A DNA stretch of 64,000 nucleotides from Tritrichomonas foetus (lineage: Eukaryota; Parabasalia; Tritrichomonadida; Tritrichomonadidae). Both the position numbers and the translations under genes were made by a program. The notes under the pieces are model-generated. The model saw nothing but the letters and a program-made list of their open reading frames with translations, was not told the DNA's origin and ran no database searches. Location: contig MLAK01000431.1 in NCBI GenBank assembly GCA_001839685.1, forward strand, positions 21,397-85,396. Direction: 5' to 3'. Of the stretch, positions 20,001 through 28,010 are shown one piece after another (position 1 is the first letter of the stretch; each line of letters opens with the position of its first letter).

Positions 20001-23000
20001 AGCTTTCATTGCTGCAGTTGCTGCAGTTTTCCGTGTTCCTGAAGCTAAAGTTGCTGATACAAGCTTAATGTCTAATGATACAAATTTAATTGATGCTATT
20101 TTCAATGGGAATTGGGAATTTGTTGAATTCATATGTAGTTGTGTTCCCTATTCACGTGCAGAAGCTTTTGGTGCTGCAATGGTTGAAGCAAGTGTGATCA
20201 AAAATATTGAATATGAATATTTAGATCGAATGATATTAATGGAAGTAAAAACTGTTGATGAAGGAAGTAGAAACACATTATTTAGAGGAAATGCAGTACC
20301 TGCACGTGCTGTTGGGCACTTTCCAAGAATAGTTGGAACGCAATGGATGACTGATACATTACGACCAGTTTTTGAAGAAGTAATTGCGAATTGTAATAAT
20401 GGTCGCCATTATCAAGTTGATCCAGCGAAAATTCCATCTGATCAAAACTTAGAACAAAATCAACAAAACTTCAGAGATCTTCTTCTTAAATGTATTCATA
20501 ACATTATTGGTGCCCGTGAAGAAATGCCAATAGGTCTTATTCGTGAATCAAAAATGATTTATAAGCATGTTGCTGATAAATATGGTGACTTTGCAAACCA
20601 AATTTTATCAGGTTTTCTATTTTTAAGATTCCTTCTTCCTGCCTTTTCTGTTCCCAAATTAGTTGGACTTCCAGAACTTCTTCCACCTGAACCAAGACAA
20701 GCATTATTACTTGTATCTACTGTATTGATGGTTTCTACACTTCGTGGTCAACTTAATGACAAAGGGGCTCATTTGATTCCATTTAATGATATTGCTCAAT
20801 CTGCTCATGATCAATTTGCCGTATTCTTTTCAGAAATTGTTGCAACAAATGTTGGAAATAGAAAAGATGATTTATCATTTAATGAAGCACGAGTTAACAT
20901 GGTTCTTCATCAAGAACTTTGGCCACTTTTGAAGCAAATTGGAAATGCTGCATCTGATGAAGAACTTTCTAAAGATGTTAAAAATGATGCTGAAAATCTG
21001 ATAAATATTGTTCAGTCAATGGGTGAACCTGCTTCTGCGAAAAAGAATATTCAAAGGCGAACAACTTTTATATCTGGGAAAGCAGGCAATGAAATGTTTC
21101 AAGAGTATTTTGAAACTTTAATGACAACTCAATTCTCTGAAGAAGTATTATGTCAATTACAAGACTTCATTAAAAAAGATGAAAAGAAAGCACCTGATGG
21201 TTCGACAATCTTTTATTTATATTTTGAAAAGCTTGCTCAAATAAAGAATCCAATGGCAATGCCATATATGTTATTCAAAGCATTACAAGAAGATAGTATC
21301 ACCTATGCAACACTAGTTTTAATTTTAAGAGATTTTGACGAAACAACAATTCCACCACCAAGTGATATTGATATCTTAGCAAAAATGCCACCAGTTTATA
21401 AAATTAAAAGAGTTATTTGTTTAGAAACCGAGCCTGCTTATGTTCAATTTATTTTACAAAATCCATCTGTTATTAATCACAGACAACATATTTTCCCAGA
21501 AAATGTAGAACTTTTGGTTCCTTTAATTGGTCCAATATCTCCACTTTTACCGCTTTCTACCCTTGATAGTTTAAGTGAACCTGATTCTTCACATCAAGCA
21601 CAATTAGTAATTCCAAATTCGAATGAATTACCCACTAAAAATGTGAAAATGTATCAACATTCTGTTCAAATTGTAGGGCCTGCTGAAACCATAGGAAATT
21701 GTAAAGTAATACCAATGAATATGTTAATGATAAATGAAATTAAATTTGATAAGCCTATTCCGAATAATGATTATATTGAATTTTCTTTATATGTAAGAGA
21801 TAAAGATTATAGATTTCGTGTTTTGAAAACATCTCCTTTATATGAATCAATTGTTCTTATTGTAAGGAGATCACAAGCTTTACAAACTTTGTCATCGAAA
21901 GTAAAGATTGATACTTCTACACTTCAATGGCTTATGTTGAACTTAGCATTTGTAAATATGGTCAATGAAGCTGTTGTTCCAACAGTCCTGAAAGCATCAC
22001 TAGATTTGGTATATGCAACATTTGCTTCATTTAGCTTTAAGAGGAATATTATTGTTCGAAAAGTTCCATCAGAAGCACTTCCACGTAATTTAGTTGGTTA
22101 TGTTCAACAACTTTCTGAAGATATAGCCGAAAATAATCCAGAAAGCTTTTCAGGCTTCCTTTCCGAATACTTCAAAGTATTTAATTATGTTTCAATGTCT
22201 TCAAAACCTTATACGTTTTTATATTTGAAACCTTGGATACATTTATATGCAAATGACATAGATAATCAGCCAAACATTACAGATAACTTTTTGAAGGCTT
22301 TCAGTGAATGTATTGATGCATCTGAAGTATTTCAACAATGTATATGGCCAGGTATTCTTAAAGCTGGTGAAAAATCCGTCGAATCATTTTTAATGAGAAT
22401 ATTTGATCTTAGAAAATCCCACTTTTTAATTATTATTGCTGGTTTTGCTGCAATTGATTCCAAACTTGTAACAAAATTCCTACTTGAAACATTATTAGAT
22501 CAATGTATAGAAAACAATGATGCACATATCACATTTGTTTGTAAATCTTTAGCAGCACTTTTTTCATGTCGTCTTTTTGATGATGCACAAATCATCACTT
22601 TTATTGAAAAGATGTTATTAATTCGCGTAAAAATGAGTTTTAATATTCTTTCTAAGTGCATTCACTGTTTCACTAATTCCCTTCACTATTTAATTAGTTG
22701 TTGTTCTCCTCAGCCAATTCATTCTGATTCAAGAATCGATTTTGTTGCAGCTGCCGCTGATTTTGCTAATTCGCCAAACAAAGAAAATCGATTATTTTAT
22801 GTTAATTGTAGAAATGTTGCTCATTATTATCGTCTTGCATTAAATGGATATCCTGATAAAAGTGTTCTTAATCATTTATATCAAAAATTCTATCATGATT
22901 TAAATAATAATAGCACATCTATTATTTATTCTTCAGTTTTTGTACAAAATGAAAATTGTAATGAGTTATTAAAGAATTTAATTAAATTTGCTATCGAAAA

Positions 23001-23745
23001 ATCACATGACGATGATATTTTATCAGATATTTCTATGGCTTTAACAAATGTCATGACTTTTATTTATGAATCGAATTCCCAAAATCATGATGATTTATCT
23101 TCTAAAATCTTTATTTTAGCAGTTGCTTTTTGTTTAAGATTATCAAATTCAGTTCCTACTGATTTACTTTGTCAATCAATCATTCATTTAAATGAACAAA
23201 ATCTAATAAATAACTATTCAAACCAATTATCTAAAATTGAAAGTGAAACCGGAACTTTACCACTTTGCTTTTCAAATGACCCATTATTTTCTGCATTTGT
23301 GATACTTAGTGCACTTTCTGACTACCCTCCTTCATCTGATAAAATAAATGAAATGTTTATTAATGTAATGTCTCAGAAGAAAAAATGTTTGACTGCAACA
23401 GCCTCTGTTTTACTGGCTTTAAGATTCTTTGACTCTAACTATAACCTTGTTAGTTTATTTGAATCGAAAGTTAAAGAATCCCAAAATGACATAGTATTAC
23501 TTTTTAAAGCAATTGATTCTGAAACAAAGCGAAAATTACTGAATAATAAGTCACCTGTAGTTTTAGCTACATCAGTGAGAGCATTGAAAGCTACACTTAA
23601 TGGAAATAAAATGATAAGTGGATTACCAAGCTTTATTCTACCTTATTTCTCAGAATTAGAGAAGCAAGAAAGCAAAAGCACGATTTCACAAATTAAAATT
23701 GAATCTAATCAATTTGTAAGTTTAATTGAAAGCATTGCTCTTTAA
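17056..23745 (+). CDS. Neurofibromin/IRA-type Ras GTPase-activating protein
   Basis: A 2,229-residue protein. A central RasGAP domain lies at roughly 1045-1300. The arginine-finger segment TLFRGNAVPARAV puts the finger at R1077, followed by GTQWMTDTLRPVFEEV. The second signature, FLFLRFLLPAFSVPKLVGL, has R1191, the residue that stabilises the finger. The domain would speed GTP hydrolysis by Ras and so switch it off. Long helical, probably HEAT-like, regions lie on both sides, as in neurofibromin and yeast Ira. After the GAP domain, about residues 1510-1600 look beta-rich and could be the Sec14-PH-like module, but I cannot confirm this. The frame opens at TTG 17053; the ATG is the next codon. 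Confidence 0.88.
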   Translation: MSLAEDQILQLIKSLNDIIQKHPISKNEAIDTKQITPEKYLKIYFHKNMALLKSLSVSRIQIALLTILNETSQILKSLNPKDLKFIDINRLCIFYVVAAKCVNAYKEAGDVADNAVFDLLIQQSRDVLSSNEFGTYTRFIQHNFALLLSAIGAHSSSAYEKIFSKLRDDFTTSKIQQATLRLCMYMPSKVSLINDVFKQIVTFITRIPHKFYDPFCQMLTETIIMAFKRDVASFIAFLDRAEDISFAHTVQDTIVKWDKKGDHHGYSSLLVLEILMPSKLKIVSNIGIDENGVIAKLTRFYKKRGAKRDTALKALFTGYRAYALSNSHELIGNLMSRYYNDFMKYYLTNHKEFKNNDLAPYAFVDFPLCVLFKSPFDFREKILPILNKPGMWIYIAKIVRRACKQMSPFDPNDNNRKSNDNNVRFDLSSFDVLIEPTMILFKKALPEDIKNMIEVQKAQPCIPKIFSGFGYCPLFFRMLAYKDISYLEIIFNNIKNDSTLSPQYAFLRFFDQKYADQSKIDNKLLDIYAVTTKFMLEFYSQISLYQSSHFADSIPDIIFTITESLFSLFSGNTSIEDTSIIKNTLPIISLLETSAVMFLASSKEEIRTKGAKMISILLEVYHTFLEIVRNPDFFGDFQFPVEEYQIIESRHNKKLTLACPAIKNTLRSIEQPSQAHLNAYKSLFTYFLALTKALDPTVELIEEPKSTVNLPPSILSDEWIGTFSVMLTILTEDVFLPIMNQLKYLLRSTGDLGAITAAAVPTAMTPRFFFAMINLAVNWVAYMQNVPQGFVDASSEHSVFINNIMHMIRGLAEQKQWTIYEPKVFGHLLRKVVSHSDMIPGEDFRLSCAQLVISVLKLLKSRNTNLEPMTRHSISKSLLGWLPTVATLSRQYTSTIHQCLALLLDDLSLLECVDPNDPKSPEEKADAQFMLYFAAIKNRLDMKETSATDMVPVLAALLNKNLSIGIEHCISMGFDDKDTVRAAFIAAVAAVFRVPEAKVADTSLMSNDTNLIDAIFNGNWEFVEFICSCVPYSRAEAFGAAMVEASVIKNIEYEYLDRMILMEVKTVDEGSRNTLFRGNAVPARAVGHFPRIVGTQWMTDTLRPVFEEVIANCNNGRHYQVDPAKIPSDQNLEQNQQNFRDLLLKCIHNIIGAREEMPIGLIRESKMIYKHVADKYGDFANQILSGFLFLRFLLPAFSVPKLVGLPELLPPEPRQALLLVSTVLMVSTLRGQLNDKGAHLIPFNDIAQSAHDQFAVFFSEIVATNVGNRKDDLSFNEARVNMVLHQELWPLLKQIGNAASDEELSKDVKNDAENLINIVQSMGEPASAKKNIQRRTTFISGKAGNEMFQEYFETLMTTQFSEEVLCQLQDFIKKDEKKAPDGSTIFYLYFEKLAQIKNPMAMPYMLFKALQEDSITYATLVLILRDFDETTIPPPSDIDILAKMPPVYKIKRVICLETEPAYVQFILQNPSVINHRQHIFPENVELLVPLIGPISPLLPLSTLDSLSEPDSSHQAQLVIPNSNELPTKNVKMYQHSVQIVGPAETIGNCKVIPMNMLMINEIKFDKPIPNNDYIEFSLYVRDKDYRFRVLKTSPLYESIVLIVRRSQALQTLSSKVKIDTSTLQWLMLNLAFVNMVNEAVVPTVLKASLDLVYATFASFSFKRNIIVRKVPSEALPRNLVGYVQQLSEDIAENNPESFSGFLSEYFKVFNYVSMSSKPYTFLYLKPWIHLYANDIDNQPNITDNFLKAFSECIDASEVFQQCIWPGILKAGEKSVESFLMRIFDLRKSHFLIIIAGFAAIDSKLVTKFLLETLLDQCIENNDAHITFVCKSLAALFSCRLFDDAQIITFIEKMLLIRVKMSFNILSKCIHCFTNSLHYLISCCSPQPIHSDSRIDFVAAAADFANSPNKENRLFYVNCRNVAHYYRLALNGYPDKSVLNHLYQKFYHDLNNNSTSIIYSSVFVQNENCNELLKNLIKFAIEKSHDDDILSDISMALTNVMTFIYESNSQNHDDLSSKIFILAVAFCLRLSNSVPTDLLCQSIIHLNEQNLINNYSNQLSKIESETGTLPLCFSNDPLFSAFVILSALSDYPPSSDKINEMFINVMSQKKKCLTATASVLLALRFFDSNYNLVSLFESKVKESQNDIVLLFKAIDSETKRKLLNNKSPVVLATSVRALKATLNGNKMISGLPSFILPYFSELEKQESKSTISQIKIESNQFVSLIESIAL

Positions 23746-24145
23746 ATTACATAAGTAGGAAATAGATATTCGGAAAATCCAATAAATTATGATTTATGAA
23801 TAAATGTTATTATATCATCAATGAATTTTTTTAATTTATATTCCTCCTCATTAAGACCAAACTTGAAAAAGAATTCAGCCAAGTTTGGTCAAATAATTAA
23901 GTGGTGAATTGAATTTTTAGCTTAATTTTTGGCCGCAATGCACATATATTAATTGGTTATTTCAATCCCAATTTTAAAACATGATTTGCCATTTATTAAA
24001 AAATAACAATCAAATAAAAATGTAACCATTTCCCTGTATAGGTTTAACTGTTTTTGTTTCATAAACCGATAATTCAAAAAGTTTGCATGGCCGAGCTGTA
24101 AATTCAAAGGTTTGTTTAAACTCTAAAGGTCGGCCATTTTCCATT
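23746..24145. other. RasGAP 3' side and eL27 promoter region
   Basis: AT-rich apart from a short box cggccatttt at 24131-24140, just before the eL27 start codon. The same ten bases recur at 27911-27920. No gene is seen. Confidence 0.5.
24131..24140 (+). promoter_or_regulatory. CGGCCATTTT box upstream of eL27
   Basis: Lies 6 bases before the eL27 ATG. An identical ten-mer is found 91 bases before the MOCOS-like gene, and a close variant (cggcatttt) 18 bases before the gene at 43276. Function is not known. It is a candidate core promoter or leader element. Confidence 0.35.
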
Positions 24146-24577
24146 ATGTCAACCAAGACACTCATCCAACAAGGCAGACTCGTTATCCTCCTCAACGGCC
24201 GTCATGCAGGTAAGAAGGCAATTGTTCTTGCTGTCTACAACGAACCAACTGAAGCCCGCAAGTATCCACATTGCGTTGTTCTTGGTATCGAAAAGGCACC
24301 AAAGAAGCTCACAAAAGACATGCCACAAGAAACACTTGTCAAGCGCACACAAGTTAAATGCTTCTTGAAGACAGTCAACTTTAACCATGTCCTTTTGACA
24401 CGTCATGTTGTCAAATCTGACGATGATCTTTTCAACAAGATCAAGCCAGACACAGTTGTTGCTTCAATGCAAGATGCAGCAGAAAAGAAAGCTCAACTTG
24501 AAGCCGTGGCTAAGGTTCTTCGTCAGAAATATCTTAACAACAAATTACCTTGGCTCTTCAAGCCACTCCAATTTTAA
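24146..24577 (+). CDS. RPL27: Ribosomal protein eL27 (L27e)
   Basis: A 143-residue protein of the large ribosomal subunit. It carries the KOW-type start (GRLVILLNGRHAGKKAIVL), then EARKYPHCVVLGIEKAPKK, YNHLMPTRY-equivalent NFNHVLLTRHVV and the conserved ending WLFKPLQF. The family is usually about 136 residues, so the ATG at 24146 is right. An upstream TTG-initiated extension (from 24083) would add 21 unrelated residues and is rejected. Codon use is less AT-biased than in neighbours, as expected for a highly expressed gene. The stop codon overlaps taaataaa, resembling the trichomonad UAAA polyadenylation signal. Confidence 0.96.
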   Translation: MSTKTLIQQGRLVILLNGRHAGKKAIVLAVYNEPTEARKYPHCVVLGIEKAPKKLTKDMPQETLVKRTQVKCFLKTVNFNHVLLTRHVVKSDDDLFNKIKPDTVVASMQDAAEKKAQLEAVAKVLRQKYLNNKLPWLFKPLQF

Positions 24578-24585
24578 ATAAACGC

Positions 24586-24640
24586 AGAGCGTCCCATTGT
24601 TTGTTAGATGGGCACCGGGTAGGGTGACCACCCACGCTCT
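24586..24640 (+). ncRNA. GC-rich structured element after the eL27 stop codon
   Basis: Nine bases after the stop codon, a 55-base GC-rich stretch can fold into a closed multi-branch structure. A 7-bp outer stem pairs agagcgt (24586-24592) with acgctct (24634-24640). Inside, cccat (24593-24597) pairs with atggg (24608-24612) over a 10-base loop. A second hairpin, gggt/accc (24622-24625 with 24630-24633), has a 4-base loop. It is followed by ttctt. It could be a 3'-UTR regulatory or processing element, or a separate small RNA. I recognise no known family. Confidence 0.5.
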
Positions 24641-25478
24641 TTCTTAATTCAAAAAGCTTTTCGATTTTATTTTCTTTTTAATTGAATGAACCATCATTTT
24701 TGTTTTTTGAATTATCATCTTTCATAAATTCATGAATGTACTTTTTAAATATGAATTCACCTTCCATGGAAAAATCTCTTGCTTTTCCTATGTCTTGGCG
24801 CTGACTCTTTTTTTGTGACACAACTTCTCATGCCAAGTTCATTTATTACTCTTTTATTACTCGATTATAACTCTTTTATACCTCAACATGCTGCATTAAG
24901 TGGTTTTGAATAAAAATGAATCAGAAATTCCTTTTTAAAATTAAAAAAGAATCATGAATTCAAAAATCAAAATATCATCTTTTGAATGAAGATCAAGATT
25001 TGATTGTAGAAAAATGCATAAATAGTGTCATGAGACACATAGTCCGACCCTATTTTTATGGACTACATGTATTGGGTAGAACATGCATGAGGGTAATAAA
25101 GTATGTGTCTATATTTTCAAAGAGATTAGTATGAACAACAGATTAATGAAATGTTTGAACCATCAGATCATAATCGCCAGTAATTTTCGAAAAATCAAGA
25201 AAGTATTCTGGATTTTAATGTAGGATTGACAATTATTCATGTTTATGAGTGAATTTTCCCCTTTTTAACAACAGAAAATACGAATTAATTTATACATATA
25301 TTCATATAAATTTCTTGAATAGTGTGACAAATGCATTTTTATTATTATTATTATTATTATTATTTTAGCTTTCACTATCATTAAATGAGAAATGAATGGA
25401 TGATTACAAAAAAGTGAAAAATATAATAAAATGAATCATTTTAAAATTTTTAAGCCTATGAATTCTATTCTATTCTAT
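24641..25478. other. Intergenic, ATT microsatellite near its end
   Basis: No gene seen. An ATT run lies at about 25339-25366. A possible folded RNA segment at 25025-25110 is listed separately. Confidence 0.5.
25025..25110 (+). ncRNA. Possible structured RNA segment
   Basis: Agacacata at 25033-25041 is a perfect 9-base complement of tatgtgtct at 25102-25110. Between them gtcc/ggac (25042-25045 with 25060-25063) and accct/agggt (25047-25051 with 25090-25094) can also pair. A ctatttttatgg stretch at 25050-25061 resembles an Sm-site. The pairings partly compete, so this is only a candidate. Confidence 0.25.
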
Positions 25479-27620
25479 TTATATTAATATATGAATCAAA
25501 TAAGAAAATACTGCACATATAATTGAAACAAATACCATTCCTATTGTTTCACCTGTTGAATATGTATCATTAATAAGATCTAAAACATCACCTGTATTTA
25601 ATTGGAGCTTTCCATCAACACATTTCACTTGATAATCTGATGGCAGATCAACAATTGTTTTCAATAGTTTTTCACACTGTTGTTGTGAATTAAGTCCGGT
25701 AAGAATATCATAATAATGGGCGTTTGTTACATTATATCGAACATTATTAAAATCATTGATAGAATGAATATGAATAGAAATAGCTTTTGGATCAAAATTA
25801 TTATTGTCAACACCTGACAGTCTTAAAACTGGTGGTGGTGCTTTTCGACCAGTGACAATATAATATGTTAAATTGTTACCAAATGAGCAATTCATGCACT
25901 CTAATGCAGAGTGTTGGTTTAGAGTTATGTTGCTATTTATCTGCAAATTATTCACCAGATTGGTATTATTTTCCCCAACGTATAAATTATCAATTGCGAT
26001 TTTGGATATGGGTTCAATTGGATGTACAATAAATTCTTGTGGTTGTTGGATAATTTTATCATCAAAAAACAAATTACCTATTAATAAACTAACACCAGAT
26101 TGAATGTGTGAACCACGAGTACCATTAAAATAAACTTTTTTGATTTTTGTTGTAACATCCTTATTATCAATATTATCTATATTAATGTTTTGAGAGTTCT
26201 TAACTATTATATTATTCTCTTCCTGATTCAAAGTTAATTGTAGGTGTTGATATCCATTAAAAGTCAAAATAGATTGTTTTTGTAAATGGCTCACATTAAA
26301 TAAATGATTTTCTTTATCTTCAGTCGCAGTATCTTGATAAAAATCTTCATTGATCAACTGTGACAAAGTTACATTAATCCCTTTTTCATCATCATAGTTG
26401 ATAGAAGTTTGTATTGTTTGAATACTAGCTTGTTGTAAGTCATTTATTAGCTTTATATCATCGAAAATTAACAGATTATTAGCAATAGAAATGTTTGTAT
26501 GATTCGAAATAAGAGTAGGGTAACTTTCATTTGTAAAAATGAGGTACTGTGAAGATACTAAATCTGAAACAAGATGATGAATTTCCACTTTATTTCTCCA
26601 TTTTTCTAAGAAAGATGATTCAATAAGTGTAACTAAAGTTTTTGGAATAGTTATATTTTCTTCGTTCATCTCAAAATCAATAGTTAAGCCAAAAATTGAT
26701 ATTGCAGGTATTTCAGATATGGCTTTTTCCGTGAATTTCAGAGTTAATTTATTATTATTACTTCCTTTAAAAATATAGGATTTTGTCCTATCTATTTCAT
26801 TAAAATCAACTAGAGCACTAGAGTTATCTATAATCTCAATATAAATAAGGTTTGTATCATTTTTACAAATCAATGTTTGTGAATCAATTTGAGATATGGG
26901 ATGAGATGTGCATTTTTCACATTGTTCTTCTATACAAAAGCAAAATGACTCTGTAGTTAGAATAAAATCACCCTTCCAGTACAAACTCCCACCAAAATAA
27001 CGAAAAGTTATTTCATATTTTCCACTATTTATTATATGTTCATTTGGATAAGAGGTTGCACTAATTTCTGGTCCAGTATAAAGCAGATGATTAGATGAAG
27101 TTGTATCAATATATGTTGGAAATTCATTTAGTATTAATGAAAGTGATTTTGGTGGTGTCGTAACACTTTTCACAATAGTTAATGTTGCATTTTTGTTGTG
27201 ATTTATATATGAGCTTTCAATTACGACATTTGCTTGTGAAAAACAACCTGATTCATCTACAACAGAATATTGTTGTTCAATAAATACAGTTCCATTAATA
27301 GTTTTTCCGTGAAAAATAATGGATGAAGTATTTATATTTCCAATAAATAAAGGGATACCCAAATTTATTGATTCTGCAATAAAAATTCTAATAGTTTGAT
27401 TGAAATTGGAAGATACTAATTTGAAATGGGAGTATTCATTTGGTCCAAAATGTGGGGTATTTCCACAAAGTGTGGCATTTGAATGATAGAAACAAAAGTC
27501 ATCTTTTTCTATTGTTTGTTGTGTTGAAATGACATTGTATTTATGATTTTTATTGTTGCGTATAACCTTTGGTCGATTATATGCATATAAAAATGGTATT
27601 AATAGTGCATAACAAATCAT
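25479..27620 (-). CDS. Putative surface glycoprotein
   Basis: A 713-residue protein of unknown function with secretory features. A signal peptide (MICYALLIPFLYAY) is at the start, a single hydrophobic segment (about 690-713, MVFVSIICAVFSYLIHILI) is at the very C-terminus, and many N-x-S/T glycosylation sites lie between. Paired cysteines occur at FCFCIEEQCEKC and near the C-terminus. The ectodomain is beta-rich and Asn/Ser/Thr-rich with no recognisable repeat. With almost no cytoplasmic tail it could be a type I or tail-anchored ectoprotein, or be GPI-processed. Start ATG at 27620. The upstream 60 bases hold two ACTTTTT-class words, including tataaaaagttg. Confidence 0.6.
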   Translation of the reverse strand: MICYALLIPFLYAYNRPKVIRNNKNHKYNVISTQQTIEKDDFCFYHSNATLCGNTPHFGPNEYSHFKLVSSNFNQTIRIFIAESINLGIPLFIGNINTSSIIFHGKTINGTVFIEQQYSVVDESGCFSQANVVIESSYINHNKNATLTIVKSVTTPPKSLSLILNEFPTYIDTTSSNHLLYTGPEISATSYPNEHIINSGKYEITFRYFGGSLYWKGDFILTTESFCFCIEEQCEKCTSHPISQIDSQTLICKNDTNLIYIEIIDNSSALVDFNEIDRTKSYIFKGSNNNKLTLKFTEKAISEIPAISIFGLTIDFEMNEENITIPKTLVTLIESSFLEKWRNKVEIHHLVSDLVSSQYLIFTNESYPTLISNHTNISIANNLLIFDDIKLINDLQQASIQTIQTSINYDDEKGINVTLSQLINEDFYQDTATEDKENHLFNVSHLQKQSILTFNGYQHLQLTLNQEENNIIVKNSQNINIDNIDNKDVTTKIKKVYFNGTRGSHIQSGVSLLIGNLFFDDKIIQQPQEFIVHPIEPISKIAIDNLYVGENNTNLVNNLQINSNITLNQHSALECMNCSFGNNLTYYIVTGRKAPPPVLRLSGVDNNNFDPKAISIHIHSINDFNNVRYNVTNAHYYDILTGLNSQQQCEKLLKTIVDLPSDYQVKCVDGKLQLNTGDVLDLINDTYSTGETIGMVFVSIICAVFSYLIHILI

Positions 27621-28010
27621 TATGTGAGATGATATTTATAAACTCAAAAAGTTATATAATGTGCAACTTTTTATATAGTGACGATAATTAGGTGTATTGA
27701 ATCTGATGTTCAATTGAATGAGATTATCTCAATTATATTGTATTTATTTTAAAATTGAATATCACCAGAGTTATCGGCGATATTTTGATAATATGTAATA
27801 ACCAACAAAGATTTGATTTTGGAAACATCCAATTCTCTGAATAGAGTGACTCAAAATAATAAAAACCCAGTTTTTTTATTCCACCAGGGGGATAAATGAT
27901 GAAAATGAAACGGCCATTTTATCATTGAAATTTTTATATATAGTTAATGATTCGCCTGTTAACATAATTTAGAAAGAAAGCCATGTTTTTTATATAACAT
28001 TTCATATCGA
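27621..28010. other. Divergent promoter region
   Basis: Shared between the surface glycoprotein (minus) and the MOCOS-like gene (plus). It contains the AAAAAGTT words near 27650-27675 and the cggccatttt box at 27911-27920. Confidence 0.45.
27911..27920 (+). promoter_or_regulatory. CGGCCATTTT box upstream of MOCOS-like gene
   Basis: Identical to the ten bases just before the eL27 start codon; here it lies 91 bases upstream of the ATG. Candidate shared promoter element of unproven function. Confidence 0.3.

Noticed and set aside
19746..20132. 128-codon minus-strand frame inside the RasGAP gene
   Set aside because: Antisense shadow of a strongly supported gene.
24083..24145. N-terminal extension of eL27 from a TTG
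   Set aside because: Adds residues absent from the family; eL27 begins at the ATG at 24146.
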